Assembly: GCA_903848935.1 (NCBI GenBank)
Contig: CAINHO010000030.1
Location: 62,001-126,000 of the forward strand
Source: an uncultured Pseudomonadota bacterium
GTDB taxonomy: Bacteria > Pseudomonadota > Gammaproteobacteria > Methylococcales > Methylomonadaceae
Reading direction: 5' to 3'
DNA: 64,000 nucleotides
Part shown: positions 9,485-19,469 of the stretch, in pieces
Layout of the letters: every line of letters begins with the position of its first letter
Position numbering within the stretch: the stretch's first letter is position 1
Notes under the pieces: generated by a model
What the model saw: only the letters and a program-made list of their open reading frames with translations
Database searches by the model: none
What the model was told of the DNA's origin: nothing
Made by a program: the position numbers and the translations under genes

Positions 9485-10705
9485 ATGAAACGGGTGGTCG
9501 TTACAGGCTTGGGCATTGTCTCTAGCATCGGAAATAATCAACAAGAAGTCGTCGAATCGTTAAAAAACGGACGTTCAGGCATCGTTTTTTCCGAAATTTA
9601 CAAAGAAATGGGGTTGCGTAGTCAAGTAGAAGGCGCAATCAAAATCGAATTGGATAATTTAATCGACCGCAAAGTGCGTCGTTTTATGGGCGATGGCGCG
9701 GCGTTTAATTACGTTGCCATGCAGCAAGCGATTGATGATTCGGGTTTAGAAGAAAGTGAAATTTCAAATTTCCGCACGGGTTTAGTCATGGGTTCGGGTG
9801 GTCCTTCGACGGCGAACATTGTTGAAGCGGCAGATATTTTGCGTGAAAAAGGCGTGAAACAAGTTGGGCCTTATCGCGTGCCACGCACCATGTCGAGTAC
9901 GAATACCGCGTGTTTGGCGACTCCGTTCAAAATCAAAGGCGTGAATTATTCGATTACATCGGCTTGCGCGACCAGCGCACATTGCATCGGTCACGCCATG
10001 GAATTGATTCAAATGGGCAAGCAAGACGTGGTTTTTGCAGGCGGTGGCGAAGAAGTGCATTGGACGATGTCAGTGTTATTCGATGCGATGGGGGCGATGT
10101 CTTCAAAATATAATGATGCGCCAACAACCGCGTCACGTCCTTACGACGAAAGTCGTGATGGGTTTGTGATTTCAGGTGGTGGTGGTGTTTTAGTAATTGA
10201 AGAACTCGAACATGCTAAAGCGCGTGGTGCGAAAATTTACGCGGAACTCGTCGGTTATGGTGCGACTTCTGACGGTTACGATATGGTTCAACCGTCAGGC
10301 GAAGGCGCAGTGCGTTGTATGCAACAAGCGATGGCAACCGTCGATGGGAAAATTGATTACATCAACGCACACGGCACGAGTACGCCCGTCGGTGATACGA
10401 AAGAATTAGGCGCGTTGCGTGAAGTATTTTCAGGTGCAAACGTGCCGTGGGTCAGTTCGACAAAATCATTAACCGGTCACGCATTAGGTGCGGCGGGTGT
10501 GAATGAAGCGATTTATTCGTTGTTGATGATGCGCGACAATTTCTTGAGTGCGTCGGCAAATATCACTAATTTAGACGCGGGTGCGGAAGGTATTCCCATC
10601 GTTCGCGAACGCCAAGACAATGTCACATTAAACACGATTATGTCGAACAGTTTTGGTTTTGGCGGCACAAATGCAACGCTTATTTTTCAACGTTACAACG
10701 GCTAA
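9485..10705 (+). CDS. fabB: 3-oxoacyl-ACP synthase I
   Basis: Elongates saturated and cis-unsaturated acyl-ACPs with malonyl-ACP. The ATG at 9485 gives 406 residues, the same length as E. coli FabB, and an N-terminus [18 protein letters not shown] that aligns with it; GAGGG 9 bases upstream is its SD, overlapping the fabA stop. Visible are the active-site cysteine in [12 protein letters not shown] near residue 163, the histidines in [11 protein letters not shown] and TGHALGAAG, and the C-terminal [12 protein letters not shown]. It is co-transcribed with fabA; a terminator follows at 10731. Confidence 0.97.
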   Translation: MKRVVVTGLGIVSSIGNNQQEVVESLKNGRSGIVFSEIYKEMGLRSQVEGAIKIELDNLIDRKVRRFMGDGAAFNYVAMQQAIDDSGLEESEISNFRTGLVMGSGGPSTANIVEAADILREKGVKQVGPYRVPRTMSSTNTACLATPFKIKGVNYSITSACATSAHCIGHAMELIQMGKQDVVFAGGGEEVHWTMSVLFDAMGAMSSKYNDAPTTASRPYDESRDGFVISGGGGVLVIEELEHAKARGAKIYAELVGYGATSDGYDMVQPSGEGAVRCMQQAMATVDGKIDYINAHGTSTPVGDTKELGALREVFSGANVPWVSSTKSLTGHALGAAGVNEAIYSLLMMRDNFLSASANITNLDAGAEGIPIVRERQDNVTLNTIMSNSFGFGGTNATLIFQRYNG

Positions 10706-10730
10706 TATCCTGTTTTTTAATTCGCAAATA

Positions 10731-10769
10731 AAAAGGTTCAAGACAAAAATCTTGAACCTTTTACTTTTT
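10731..10769 (+). terminator. Rho-independent terminator after fabB
   Basis: Perfect 13-bp stem AAAAGGTTCAAGA/TCTTGAACCTTTT with a 6-base A-rich loop, followed shortly by a run of six T. It ends 18 bases before the ttcA start. Confidence 0.85.
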
Positions 10770-10787
10770 TAGCCCAACCATTTTTCT

Positions 10788-11636
10788 ATGACTGAAAATT
10801 CCGATTTAAACCAAAAAACACGTTATCAATTTAACAAACTTCAAAAACGTTTACGTCACACCGTCGGCGACGCGATTGCGGATTTCAATATGATTGAAAA
10901 CGGCGACAAAATTATGGTGTGTTTGTCGGGCGGCAAAGATTCTTACACGATGCTCGATGTGTTGCTCAATTTACAAAAAACCGCGCCCGTTGATTTTGAA
11001 TTATTGGCAGTGAATTTAGACCAAAAACAGCCGAATTTTCCTGAACACGTTTTGCCTGAATACCTTGAAACGCTCGGCGTGCCATATCACATTATCGAAA
11101 AAGATACTTACAGCGTCGTGAAACGGGTGATTCCAGAAGGGCAAACGACGTGCGGATTATGTTCACGTTTGCGGCGCGGTACGTTGTACGGTTACGCTGA
11201 AGCAAATAACATCACCAAAATTGCGCTCGGACATCATCGAGATGATATTTTAGAAACATTTTTTTTGAACATTTTTTACGGCGGCAAACTCAAAGCGATG
11301 CCGCCGAAATTACTCAGTGACGACAAAAAAAATATCATCATTCGTCCGCTCGCTTACACCCGTGAAAAAGATATTGAACGTTTTGCCGCGTTTAAAAAAT
11401 TTCCGATTATTCCGTGTAATTTATGTGGTTCACAACAAAATTTACAGCGGCAAGCGATGAAAGAGATGTTGAAAATTTGGGATAGACAATTTCCGGGACG
11501 TTTAGAAACTATTTTTACCAGTTTGCAAAACGTCTCGCCATCGCAATTAGCCGATAGAAATTTGTTTGATTTCGTAAATTTATTGCGTGAACCGACGGCG
11601 GTTGCCGATAAAGACCTAGACTTGTTGTCGTTGTAA
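10788..11636 (+). CDS. ttcA: tRNA 2-thiocytidine(32) synthetase TtcA
   Basis: Adenylates and thiolates cytidine 32 in tRNA anticodon loops using an iron-sulfur cluster. The 282-residue protein has the PP-loop SGGKDS near residue 46 and the two family cysteine pairs, CGLCSRL near 123 and CNLCGS near 212. The sequence is clearly TtcA and not TilS, which is separately encoded at 46518. It follows the fabB terminator, so its promoter must lie in the few bases around the hairpin or transcription must read through. Confidence 0.96.
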   Translation: MTENSDLNQKTRYQFNKLQKRLRHTVGDAIADFNMIENGDKIMVCLSGGKDSYTMLDVLLNLQKTAPVDFELLAVNLDQKQPNFPEHVLPEYLETLGVPYHIIEKDTYSVVKRVIPEGQTTCGLCSRLRRGTLYGYAEANNITKIALGHHRDDILETFFLNIFYGGKLKAMPPKLLSDDKKNIIIRPLAYTREKDIERFAAFKKFPIIPCNLCGSQQNLQRQAMKEMLKIWDRQFPGRLETIFTSLQNVSPSQLADRNLFDFVNLLREPTAVADKDLDLLSL

Positions 11637-11743
11637 CCTGCCGTACTGCCGCATTGTGACTGCAAAAACAGTCGGATTCTGCGATAATGCGCCTCGAAAT
11701 CGCGGCAACGCTCCTTTTATCTTCTCAACTAAGCGAGTTAAAA

Positions 11744-12391
11744 ATGAACAATAATCAGTGGAAAATCCAATCTAAAGACGTTTTAAACGCCAGCCCAGTC
11801 ATGCCAGTGATGGTCATTCAAGATTTAGAAAACGCTGTGCCGTTAGCGAAAGCTCTTGTTGCTGGTGGCATTCGCGTTTTAGAAATTACGTTACGCACCA
11901 CTGTGGCATTAGAAGCGATTCGTCAAATCAGCCAAGAAGTTCCTGAAGCAATTGTCGGCGCAGGCACAATTTTAACGCCAGAACAATTGAAAGCGGCTGA
12001 AGAAGCGGGGGCTGTTTTTGCAATCAGCCCAGGTTTAACGCCACTTTTATTAGCCGCTGCACAAAAAAGTTCGATTGCGTTAATTCCAGGAATTTCGAGT
12101 TTGTCAGAATTGATGCTCGGCATGGAATACGGTTTAGACCATTTCAAATTTTTCCCAGCTGAAAATGCGGGTGGCATTCCAATGTTAAAAGCCATCGCCG
12201 GGCCAATTCCACAAGTGACATTTTGCCCAACTGGCGGCATTTCATTAGCGAATTACAACGATTATTTAAAACTTAGTAACGTCGCTTGCGTAGGCGGTTC
12301 ATGGCTTGCACCGGCTGATGTCGTGAAAAACAAAGATTGGGCGAAAGTCACTGAACTTGCTCAACAAGCGATTGCTGGCGTAAATCGTTAA
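11744..12391 (+). CDS. eda: 2-dehydro-3-deoxy-phosphogluconate (KDPG) aldolase
   Basis: Cleaves KDPG to pyruvate and glyceraldehyde-3-phosphate in the Entner-Doudoroff pathway. The ATG at 11744 gives 215 residues, near the usual 210-215; an earlier in-frame ATG (11687) adds a segment that does not resemble the family. The Schiff-base lysine is in HFKFFPAE near residue 135, and the catalytic glutamate in RVLEITLRT near 45; the phosphate loop is in CPTGGIS. No edd is seen. Type I methanotrophs use both RuMP variants, so KDPG cleavage would fit, by inference. Confidence 0.94.
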   Translation: MNNNQWKIQSKDVLNASPVMPVMVIQDLENAVPLAKALVAGGIRVLEITLRTTVALEAIRQISQEVPEAIVGAGTILTPEQLKAAEEAGAVFAISPGLTPLLLAAAQKSSIALIPGISSLSELMLGMEYGLDHFKFFPAENAGGIPMLKAIAGPIPQVTFCPTGGISLANYNDYLKLSNVACVGGSWLAPADVVKNKDWAKVTELAQQAIAGVNR

Positions 12392-12407
12392 TCCAAAAAG
12401 TGGGCTT

Positions 12408-12446
12408 TAAGGGCAAGTATCCTTGAATGGGTGCTTGCCCTTATAT
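12408..12446 (+). terminator. Rho-independent terminator after eda
   Basis: Stem TAAGGGCAAG/CTTGCCCTTA with a 16-base loop, followed by TATTTG. It lies between eda and gltA. Confidence 0.65.
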
Positions 12447-12473
12447 TTGTAAAATTACAATCGAGAAAAAATC

Positions 12474-13769
12474 ATGACCCAAACACGCACACTTACTTTG
12501 CTCGACGAGAATTCACAGCTGCTGTGTGAATTACCCGTTTTGAAAGGCACAATCGGGCCAGACGTTATCGATGTTCAAGCCTTGTACAAAAAAACAGGAA
12601 TGTTTACTTACGACCCCGGTTTCACGTCAACGGCAAGTTGTGCATCGGATATTACTTATATCGACGGCGAAAAAGGCATTTTGTTATATCGTGGTTATCC
12701 GATTGAGCAACTCGCCGAACGTGGTACATTTTTAGAAGTGTGTCATTTATTGCTGCACAGTGAATTGCCTACGCCTGGAGAATTAACCGCGTTTGAGCAA
12801 AATATCACCATGCACACGATGGTGCATGACCAATTGACCAATTTTTTCAAAGGTTTCCGCCGCGATGCACATCCGATGGCGATTATGGTCGGCGTGGTCG
12901 GTGCGTTATCGGCTTTTTATCATGACGCACTCGATATTACCTCTAAAAAAGACCGCGATTTAAGTGCGATTCGGTTGATTGCGAAAGTGCCGACGATTGT
13001 AGCGATGTGTTACAAATACAGCATCGGTTTGCCGTTTATGTATCCGAATAACAAATTAAGCTACGTCGAAAACTTCATGCGAATGATGTTCGCCACGCCG
13101 TGTGATGATTACGTTCCGAATCCTGTTTTGGTTCATGCGTTAGAGCGTATTTTGATTTTGCACGCCGATCATGAACAAAATGCGTCAACTTCGACTGTGC
13201 GTTTGGCGGGTTCAAGTGGCGCGAATCCTTATGCCTGTATTACAGCGGGCATTGCTTGTTTATGGGGTGCGGCACACGGTGGCGCGAATGAAGCCGTGTT
13301 AAATATGTTGAAACAAATTGGTGACGTGTCCGAAATCCCAAAATTTATCGCGCGTGCGAAAGATAAAAACGATCCGTTCCGTTTGATGGGTTTTGGACAT
13401 CGCGTTTATAAAAACTACGATCCGCGTGCAAAATTGATGCGAGCGACATGTTACGAAGTGTTGGAAGAACTCGGTTTGCACGATGATAAATTATTCAAAC
13501 TCGCGTTAGCTCTCGAACAATTTGCGTTAGAAGATTCGTATTTTATTGAGAAAAAACTCTATCCAAACGTCGATTTTTATTCGGGTATTGTGTTGCACGC
13601 GCTGGGAATTCCGACAAATATGTTCACCGCGATTTTCGCAATGGGACGCACGATTGGCTGGATTGCTCATTGGGACGAAATGATTTCTGATCCTGAACAA
13701 CGCATTGGTCGTCCACGTCAGTTATTTGTCGGTGCAACGCAACGCGATTTACCGCCTCAACATCGTTAA
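12474..13769 (+). CDS. gltA: Citrate synthase, type II
   Basis: Condenses oxaloacetate and acetyl-CoA to citrate. The 431 residues match the long, hexameric NADH-sensitive gammaproteobacterial form, with a beta-rich N-terminal segment of about 50 residues. Active-site regions are [13 protein letters not shown] (first catalytic histidine), [14 protein letters not shown] (second histidine) and [15 protein letters not shown] (catalytic aspartate). It begins shortly after the eda terminator and is followed 18 bases later by argB on the same strand. Confidence 0.97.
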   Translation: MTQTRTLTLLDENSQLLCELPVLKGTIGPDVIDVQALYKKTGMFTYDPGFTSTASCASDITYIDGEKGILLYRGYPIEQLAERGTFLEVCHLLLHSELPTPGELTAFEQNITMHTMVHDQLTNFFKGFRRDAHPMAIMVGVVGALSAFYHDALDITSKKDRDLSAIRLIAKVPTIVAMCYKYSIGLPFMYPNNKLSYVENFMRMMFATPCDDYVPNPVLVHALERILILHADHEQNASTSTVRLAGSSGANPYACITAGIACLWGAAHGGANEAVLNMLKQIGDVSEIPKFIARAKDKNDPFRLMGFGHRVYKNYDPRAKLMRATCYEVLEELGLHDDKLFKLALALEQFALEDSYFIEKKLYPNVDFYSGIVLHALGIPTNMFTAIFAMGRTIGWIAHWDEMISDPEQRIGRPRQLFVGATQRDLPPQHR

Positions 13770-14678
<909 letters not shown>

Positions 14679-14707
14679 ACCCCCACATTATTCACCACCG
14701 CACTCAG

Positions 14708-14785
14708 CTAACGTTCAATCAAAAATTCAACATTAACGGGTGCAGCGGTGAGTAATTCATCGCCCCAATGTTGTACTGTTTCAAA
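14708..14785 (-). pseudogene. Possible C-terminal remnant of an unidentified gene
   Basis: On the minus strand, 25 sense codons ending in TAG read HWGDELLTAAPVNVEFLIER at the end, which looks like real protein rather than noise. A TAA interrupts the frame just upstream and no start or SD exists. It lies between the ends of ridA and argB and may be the tail of a deleted gene once downstream of ridA. I do not recognise the family. Confidence 0.25.
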
Positions 14786-14805
14786 TTAACGCATTGACTG
14801 GAAGT

Positions 14806-15204
14806 TTAAGCGTATTCTTGAATCGGTAATTCCATAATCCCGTCCATTTCAACGCCCGCATTTTTTGGCAATGCTGCCACGCCAATCGCCGCGCGTGCTG
14901 GATAAGGTTCATCAAAATAACGCCCCATGATTTCATTCACAATCGGAAAATGTGCCAAATCGGTTAAAAAAACATTCAATTTCACGATGTCATTTAAATT
15001 GCCGCCCGCCGCATGAGCCACCGCTTGGATATTTTCAAAAACTTGCGTAATTTCCGCAATAATGTCGCCTTCCACCATCATCATCGTCGCGGGAACGAGT
15101 GGAATTTGACCCGATAAATAAACGGTGTGATTCACTTTCACGGCTTGGGAATAAGTGCCAATCGCTTGCGGTGCAAGGACTGTGTGGATAATTTCTTTCG
15201 TCAT
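14806..15204 (-). CDS. ridA: RidA-family reactive imine/enamine deaminase
   Basis: Hydrolyses reactive 2-aminoacrylate and similar imines produced by PLP enzymes. The 132 residues carry the YjgF/RidA core: [24 protein letters not shown], the substrate-binding arginine in [23 protein letters not shown] near 105, and a C-terminal glutamate. It is the last gene of the compact minus-strand operon 14806-19348, 27 bases after the ATP-grasp gene. Its presence with a PLP decarboxylase is consistent with a role in removing PLP-derived by-products. Confidence 0.93.
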   Translation of the reverse strand: MTKEIIHTVLAPQAIGTYSQAVKVNHTVYLSGQIPLVPATMMMVEGDIIAEITQVFENIQAVAHAAGGNLNDIVKLNVFLTDLAHFPIVNEIMGRYFDEPYPARAAIGVAALPKNAGVEMDGIMELPIQEYA

Positions 15205-15231
15205 CTTTAGGTTTCCTCTATGTATAAAAAA

Positions 15232-16425
15232 TTAAAAAGTGGATTCAACGAGTAACTGCTGAAAAGCGGTAAATAATTTTGCCATGTACGCGGGTTTATA
15301 AGGAAATAAATCAACTGGATCAATCGCGTGAACAATCATGCAGCTGTCGATTTCAAAAATCAGCAATTCGCCATCGGGCGTTTCGCTGCAATCAATCCCT
15401 AAATAATCCAAACCCGTGCGTTCATAAATTATTTTGAAAGCAGCAGCGTGTTTTTTAGCAAACGTGTCGTCAAAATCGAGCATTGCTTGCGCTTCTTCGG
15501 CACGTTTTGCGGCATCTTCCGCCATTCCAGCATTCAAATAATGAATCATCCAATGCTCAGAAATTGCCAAATGCGCTAAAAACGGTTGCCCTGAAATTAG
15601 CACCACGCGATATTTGCGAAATAACCCGTCAGCATTACGATAATCGACAAATTTCGCCACGAAAAACTCGTTATAACATTGCCGTTCAACGTAATCATTT
15701 AAGGCGGGTTGCGATTCTATTTTTTCTAAATCATGACCGGCGTGCGAATCAACTGGGCGAATAATTAACGGATAATCAAAATTTTCTGGTTGGATATTTT
15801 CAGCCAAATAACGCACAGTTTCTGGCATCAAAATTCCTGCCACGTTCGCCAATAATTGACACGCCGCATCACGCGACATTTTAGTAATGCGTTCGGGTTT
15901 ATTCAGAACTGGTTTGTTCCATTTTATCAAAAGTGGTTCGAGTTGTTTTAACAGCGACAAATTTTCTTCAGATTCGGCAATCGCTACGAATAACACATCG
16001 TGTTCAGGCAAATCTTCATTCAACGCGCCCGCCACCGTGAACAAGTCCTCGGTCACATAAAACTGTGTCAATTCAATGCTCGAATTTTCGAGCAAAAATT
16101 CAATCGGTGTATTCGCCATCAAATCGCCAGCACTCATTAACGCTAACACCCGCATGGTCGGATTTTCTACAGACTGTGTGTAAGTACGTTGTAAAACAAT
16201 CGCTTCGGCTTGCATTTGCAACGCGAGTTCCCGATTTCCACATAATTGCAAAACCGTCGCCAAATCCATCAACGCATTCGCTTCGTGATGATTTTCAGCC
16301 GATTTTTCAATTAACATTTGTCCGAGCGGCGTAATATCAATGCCTGCGTGCGCTAATCGCATCAATTCCACTAAACCAATAAAAGGGGTTTGTGTCAGCG
16401 TGTTTAAATCTAAAGTAGGTTTCAT
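15232..16425 (-). CDS. ATP-grasp domain protein with helical N-terminal region, unknown substrate
   Basis: The 397 residues divide into an alpha-helical, TPR-like N-terminal part (about 1-95), a Rossmann-like segment (about 110-175) and a RimK/glutathione-synthetase-like ATP-grasp region (about 180-390) with the ATP-contact segments YPLIIRPVDSHAGHDL and FFVAKFVDYRN and the metal-binding LLIFEIDSCM near 358. ATP-grasp ligases join a carboxylate to an amine or thiol. The substrate cannot be read from sequence. It is 21 bases downstream of hepT and 27 upstream of ridA in one operon that also holds a PLP decarboxylase, so an amine-glutamate-type ligation is one possibility (inference). Confidence 0.7.
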   Translation of the reverse strand: MKPTLDLNTLTQTPFIGLVELMRLAHAGIDITPLGQMLIEKSAENHHEANALMDLATVLQLCGNRELALQMQAEAIVLQRTYTQSVENPTMRVLALMSAGDLMANTPIEFLLENSSIELTQFYVTEDLFTVAGALNEDLPEHDVLFVAIAESEENLSLLKQLEPLLIKWNKPVLNKPERITKMSRDAACQLLANVAGILMPETVRYLAENIQPENFDYPLIIRPVDSHAGHDLEKIESQPALNDYVERQCYNEFFVAKFVDYRNADGLFRKYRVVLISGQPFLAHLAISEHWMIHYLNAGMAEDAAKRAEEAQAMLDFDDTFAKKHAAAFKIIYERTGLDYLGIDCSETPDGELLIFEIDSCMIVHAIDPVDLFPYKPAYMAKLFTAFQQLLVESTF

Positions 16426-16446
16426 AAATTATTTTTCAAGTAGTTT

Positions 16447-16860
16447 TTAAGTCGCGTCTTTTTTCAAAATGGCAGATGAATAACGCAAAAAATCGTCTAA
16501 ATGTTGCGTAATCACATTCACCGTTATCACAAGCTGCAACTTTTTGTAATCATGCACGGCGATATTCCGAAATCCAACCATGCGTTTCATCGTTTCTGCC
16601 AATTCTGAATCTATCCAATGGGCTTGCGCTAATAGTGTAAACACATCACGCGAACTTTGCGGCACGCCTAAATTGTCACGTCGAATCAAATGTTGTCCCA
16701 TATCTAATGCGGCTTCACACGCGCGTTGAATGTTCAAAATCGCCGCATCTTGGCGGGTGAAATTAGTTGCAAAACTTTCGGGTTCGCTGTCGTATTCTTC
16801 CCGAACCCGCACCACACAACGTTCAATTGTATCGGCTTTGTTAATTAAAACATCATCCAT
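16447..16860 (-). CDS. hepT: HepT-like HEPN ribonuclease toxin
   Basis: HEPN-fold RNase of the MntA-HepT (type VII) toxin-antitoxin class. The 137-residue helical protein carries the catalytic Rx4HxY motif as R98, H103, Y105 in FRNIAVHDY. In studied systems the partner nucleotidyltransferase AMPylates the motif tyrosine and silences the toxin. It overlaps mntA by 8 bases (ATGGATGA), which enforces coupled expression. Catalytic residues are intact, so an active toxin is expected. Confidence 0.87.
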   Translation of the reverse strand: MDDVLINKADTIERCVVRVREEYDSEPESFATNFTRQDAAILNIQRACEAALDMGQHLIRRDNLGVPQSSRDVFTLLAQAHWIDSELAETMKRMVGFRNIAVHDYKKLQLVITVNVITQHLDDFLRYSSAILKKDAT

Positions 16861-17239
16861 AAATACGCCCTCGTTGCTGAATATCGGCTAATAAAGCGGC
16901 GCGTGCTTCATCGAATTCCAGTTTTTCACTGAGAACAAAACACTCGAATAAACCTGCTTCCAATTCTCGCGCCCATAAACGCCGCCCAGTTTGTAAAATT
17001 TGATATTGCATCACGGTGGAAGCCGCTCGCATATCCAATAAATCCACGTCACAACCGGCGATTTCTGCCAAATCACTCGCCACCTCCCAAAGTCGTAATG
17101 GTTCCGCATAACCGGCAACTAAGATGGCTAAATCTAAATCACTGTCAGCGTTCGCCGTGCCGTTGACCCGACTGCCGAAAGCGTAAATTGCTAATGCGTT
17201 GGGAAATGCGATGTGAATAAGATCGCAAAGATTTTTCAT
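16853..17239 (-). CDS. mntA: MntA-like minimal nucleotidyltransferase antitoxin
   Basis: Predicted AMP-transferring antitoxin for HepT. The 128 residues show the polymerase-beta signature GSx10DxD (G22, S23, D34, D36 in FGSRVNGTANADSDLDLAIL) and a third acidic residue in CDVDLLDM near 63. The ATG at 17239 overlaps the decarboxylase stop as ATGA; an earlier in-frame ATG (17257) would extend into the decarboxylase. The pair is thus translationally tied to a metabolic gene upstream, unlike the usual stand-alone TA locus. Confidence 0.87.
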   Translation of the reverse strand: MKNLCDLIHIAFPNALAIYAFGSRVNGTANADSDLDLAILVAGYAEPLRLWEVASDLAEIAGCDVDLLDMRAASTVMQYQILQTGRRLWARELEAGLFECFVLSEKLEFDEARAALLADIQQRGRIYG

Positions 17240-18633
17240 CTCAAGCCGCGCCCACAAGACAACGTTGCCGCAATCAAAATATCAATATCATTTTCAGTCG
17301 TGCGGTGATTCACAATGGCGGCACGAATCGCCACCTGTCCATTTAACGTTGTCGAAGACGGCGCGACAATTCCCGACTCTTGCAATCGAATCACGATTTC
17401 AGTATTTACACGATTTGCATCGTCGCAACGATAACGAAAACACACGATATTTAATGCGACGGGCGCGAGCAATTCTAAATCAGGTGACGTTTCAATTTCA
17501 CGTTTTAGATATTGCGCCAATTCACAAGTATGCGCGACAACTTGACCCAGTTTTTCTTTGCCATAAACGCTCAAAGTGAACCACGTTTTTAAAGCCCGAA
17601 AACCGCGTGATAAATCCAAACCTAAATCGCACGCCCACGGTGAATTTGCTGACAACCCGCGTTCTTGACGTTGTAAATAAGCGGCAGGTGAAGCGAAGGT
17701 TTTTTGATGAATGTCGCCATCTCGAACCAATACAAACCCCGCATCATAAGGCACTTGTCCCCATTTATGAAAATCGAAGGCTATCGAATCGGCACGTTCA
17801 ATTCCCACTAAACGTGGTGCAATTTCGGGTGCTAGCATTGCCAACGCGCCAAACGCGCCATCGATATGAAACCAAACATTTTCACGCTGACACAACGCGG
17901 CAATTTTTTGTAAATCGTCAATCGCGCCAACGTCCACCGTTCCAATGGTTGCCACGACTAAAAATGGCATTTTACCTGCGTCTTTGTCCGCAATAATCGC
18001 TGCTTCCAGTGCAACAACATCGATTTCGTAATTTGAATTAACAGGAATTTTCCGCAAAGAATTTGTACCAATGCCAGAAATATCGAGAGCTTGCGCGACG
18101 CTGACGTGTGCAGCGGTTGACGTGTAAGCAGCTAATTGTTCGCCGTGATTTGTTTTGGATTTTGCACACAAACACCCAATCAAATTTGCCATCGACGTTC
18201 CCGTGACAAACAAACCGCTTGCCGTTTCAGGAAAACCAAATAAATCGCGTACCCAACGCATGACTTGGCGTTCAATTTCGACCGGAGCTTGATTACGTCC
18301 GCCGAGATTTGCATTCAATCCCGCCGCAAGCATTTCTGCCATCATACCAACTGGCGTGCCGCCGCCGTGAACCCAACCCATAAAACGCGGATGCGCGTTG
18401 CCGACGGCATAAGGCAAAATGTTTTGCATGAAATCGGAGTGAGCTTCGACTAAGGTTTTTTCAGTCAATGGCTGACGCAAATGTGCTTGAACGTCAGCAG
18501 GCATCGGTTGCCACACATCGCGCGAATTCAAACCTTCGGTGTAATCCAACATATCATCGAGCATCTGATGCGCTTGTTTACGAAACGCCGTCCAATCTTG
18601 TGGGTCTAAAGATTTGCCAGCGGTTTCAAACAT
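17236..18633 (-). CDS. Group II pyridoxal-phosphate-dependent decarboxylase
   Basis: PLP-dependent amino acid decarboxylase of the aromatic-amino-acid/glutamate/tyrosine decarboxylase family, cytoplasmic. The 465 residues contain GLFVTGTSMANLIGC (cofactor phosphate binding), the FHIDGAFGA segment with the PLP-contacting aspartate near residue 260, and the Schiff-base lysine K290 in FDFHKWGQVPYDAG. The substrate is not evident; tyrosine, DOPA, aspartate and glutamate are all family substrates. It overlaps the CYTH gene upstream by 8 bases and mntA downstream by 4. A role in making an amine for the ATP-grasp protein is inference. Confidence 0.88.
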   Translation of the reverse strand: MFETAGKSLDPQDWTAFRKQAHQMLDDMLDYTEGLNSRDVWQPMPADVQAHLRQPLTEKTLVEAHSDFMQNILPYAVGNAHPRFMGWVHGGGTPVGMMAEMLAAGLNANLGGRNQAPVEIERQVMRWVRDLFGFPETASGLFVTGTSMANLIGCLCAKSKTNHGEQLAAYTSTAAHVSVAQALDISGIGTNSLRKIPVNSNYEIDVVALEAAIIADKDAGKMPFLVVATIGTVDVGAIDDLQKIAALCQRENVWFHIDGAFGALAMLAPEIAPRLVGIERADSIAFDFHKWGQVPYDAGFVLVRDGDIHQKTFASPAAYLQRQERGLSANSPWACDLGLDLSRGFRALKTWFTLSVYGKEKLGQVVAHTCELAQYLKREIETSPDLELLAPVALNIVCFRYRCDDANRVNTEIVIRLQESGIVAPSSTTLNGQVAIRAAIVNHRTTENDIDILIAATLSCGRGLR

Positions 18634-19105
18634 CGTCGCGCCATTGACTATAAGGATTTCGCGCTAAATTATTATTGTAATAACGCACATCTTGCGTCAC
18701 TTCCGCACCAACCCAATCGGGTTTTACAAAGGTTTCGTCCAGCGCGTCTAATTCGATTTCAGCCACAATCAAGCCCGCATTTTCGCCGTCGAATTCGTCA
18801 ATTTCCCACAAATTATTTTCGTGCGTGACGAAGTGGCGTGTTTTTTCAATGACGGGTTTTAAACACAAATTATTCAGAATTTCATGCGCGTCATAAAGTG
18901 GAATTTCGTATTCATATTCATGGCGTTGCGTGCCAATAGTCGCACTTTTGATATTCAGCCACGCTTGTTTGTCGCTGATTCGGACACGAATCGAACTGGT
19001 CGCTTGCGAACTCAAATAACCTTGTTTGTAAATGACAGAATGGCTGACGTGTTCACGCCAGCCATCGTTTGCAGGTAAAAATTTGTGTTCGATTTCAATT
19101 GCCAT
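18626..19105 (-). CDS. CYTH-domain triphosphatase-like protein
   Basis: The 159 residues form a single CYTH (triphosphate tunnel) domain with the N-terminal ExExK signature EIEHKF, several RxR and ExE strands (SIRVRISD, HEYEYEIP, EIELDALDE), and no fused CHAD domain. Members hydrolyse inorganic triphosphate, other organic triphosphates or, rarely, make cAMP; triphosphatase is the default expectation. It lies 9 bases after the CDGSH gene and overlaps the decarboxylase start by 8 bases (ATGTTTGA). Confidence 0.85.
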   Translation of the reverse strand: MAIEIEHKFLPANDGWREHVSHSVIYKQGYLSSQATSSIRVRISDKQAWLNIKSATIGTQRHEYEYEIPLYDAHEILNNLCLKPVIEKTRHFVTHENNLWEIDEFDGENAGLIVAEIELDALDETFVKPDWVGAEVTQDVRYYNNNLARNPYSQWRDDV

Positions 19106-19114
19106 ATTGCAAAC

Positions 19115-19348
19115 CTAACGCGAATGACTGCCGTCACAATACGGTGCGGTGCCCGTTTTACCGCACGCACATAAATAAGCCGTTTTGGATTCTTCAGCGA
19201 CAAATTTTAATGAGCGTTTTTCAGTGTCAGCGGTTTTGTGTGTGCCGTCACAAAGTGGCATCGTGCCGCTTAAACCACAACTGCACCAGCTGTAAGTTTC
19301 GCCTTTTTCAATATCGATAGCGATGGGCGCGTTATATTTTTCAGTCAT
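19115..19348 (-). CDS. Tandem CDGSH iron-sulfur protein
   Basis: A 77-residue protein with two CDGSH-type [2Fe-2S] motifs, CSCGLSGTMPLCDGTH (about 22-37) and CACGKTGTAPYCDGSH (about 60-75), each with three cysteines and one histidine. The ATG at 19348 is chosen over one at 19396 because the extra 16 residues are lysine-rich and unlike the family. Bacterial tandem CDGSH proteins are small redox or cluster carriers of uncertain role. It is the first gene of the operon running to ridA. Confidence 0.88.
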   Translation of the reverse strand: MTEKYNAPIAIDIEKGETYSWCSCGLSGTMPLCDGTHKTADTEKRSLKFVAEESKTAYLCACGKTGTAPYCDGSHSR

Positions 19349-19469
19349 TTTGATTTTTTTAGTAAGAAATTTAAGAGTGCGTAAATTATAAGGCAAATCT
19401 TGATTGAATTACCGGATTACGCGAGGTTGCCAACATCCTCCACTCGAAAGCAGAGGTGTTTGCGATATT

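Noticed and set aside
11657-11672. Hairpin GACTG-CAAAAA-CAGTC between ttcA and eda as a terminator
   Set aside because: The stem is only 5-6 bp and no T-run follows.
17607-17996. Plus-strand ORF of 129 codons opposite the PLP decarboxylase
   Set aside because: It is a shadow of the decarboxylase, Arg/His/Thr-rich and without an SD or family motif.
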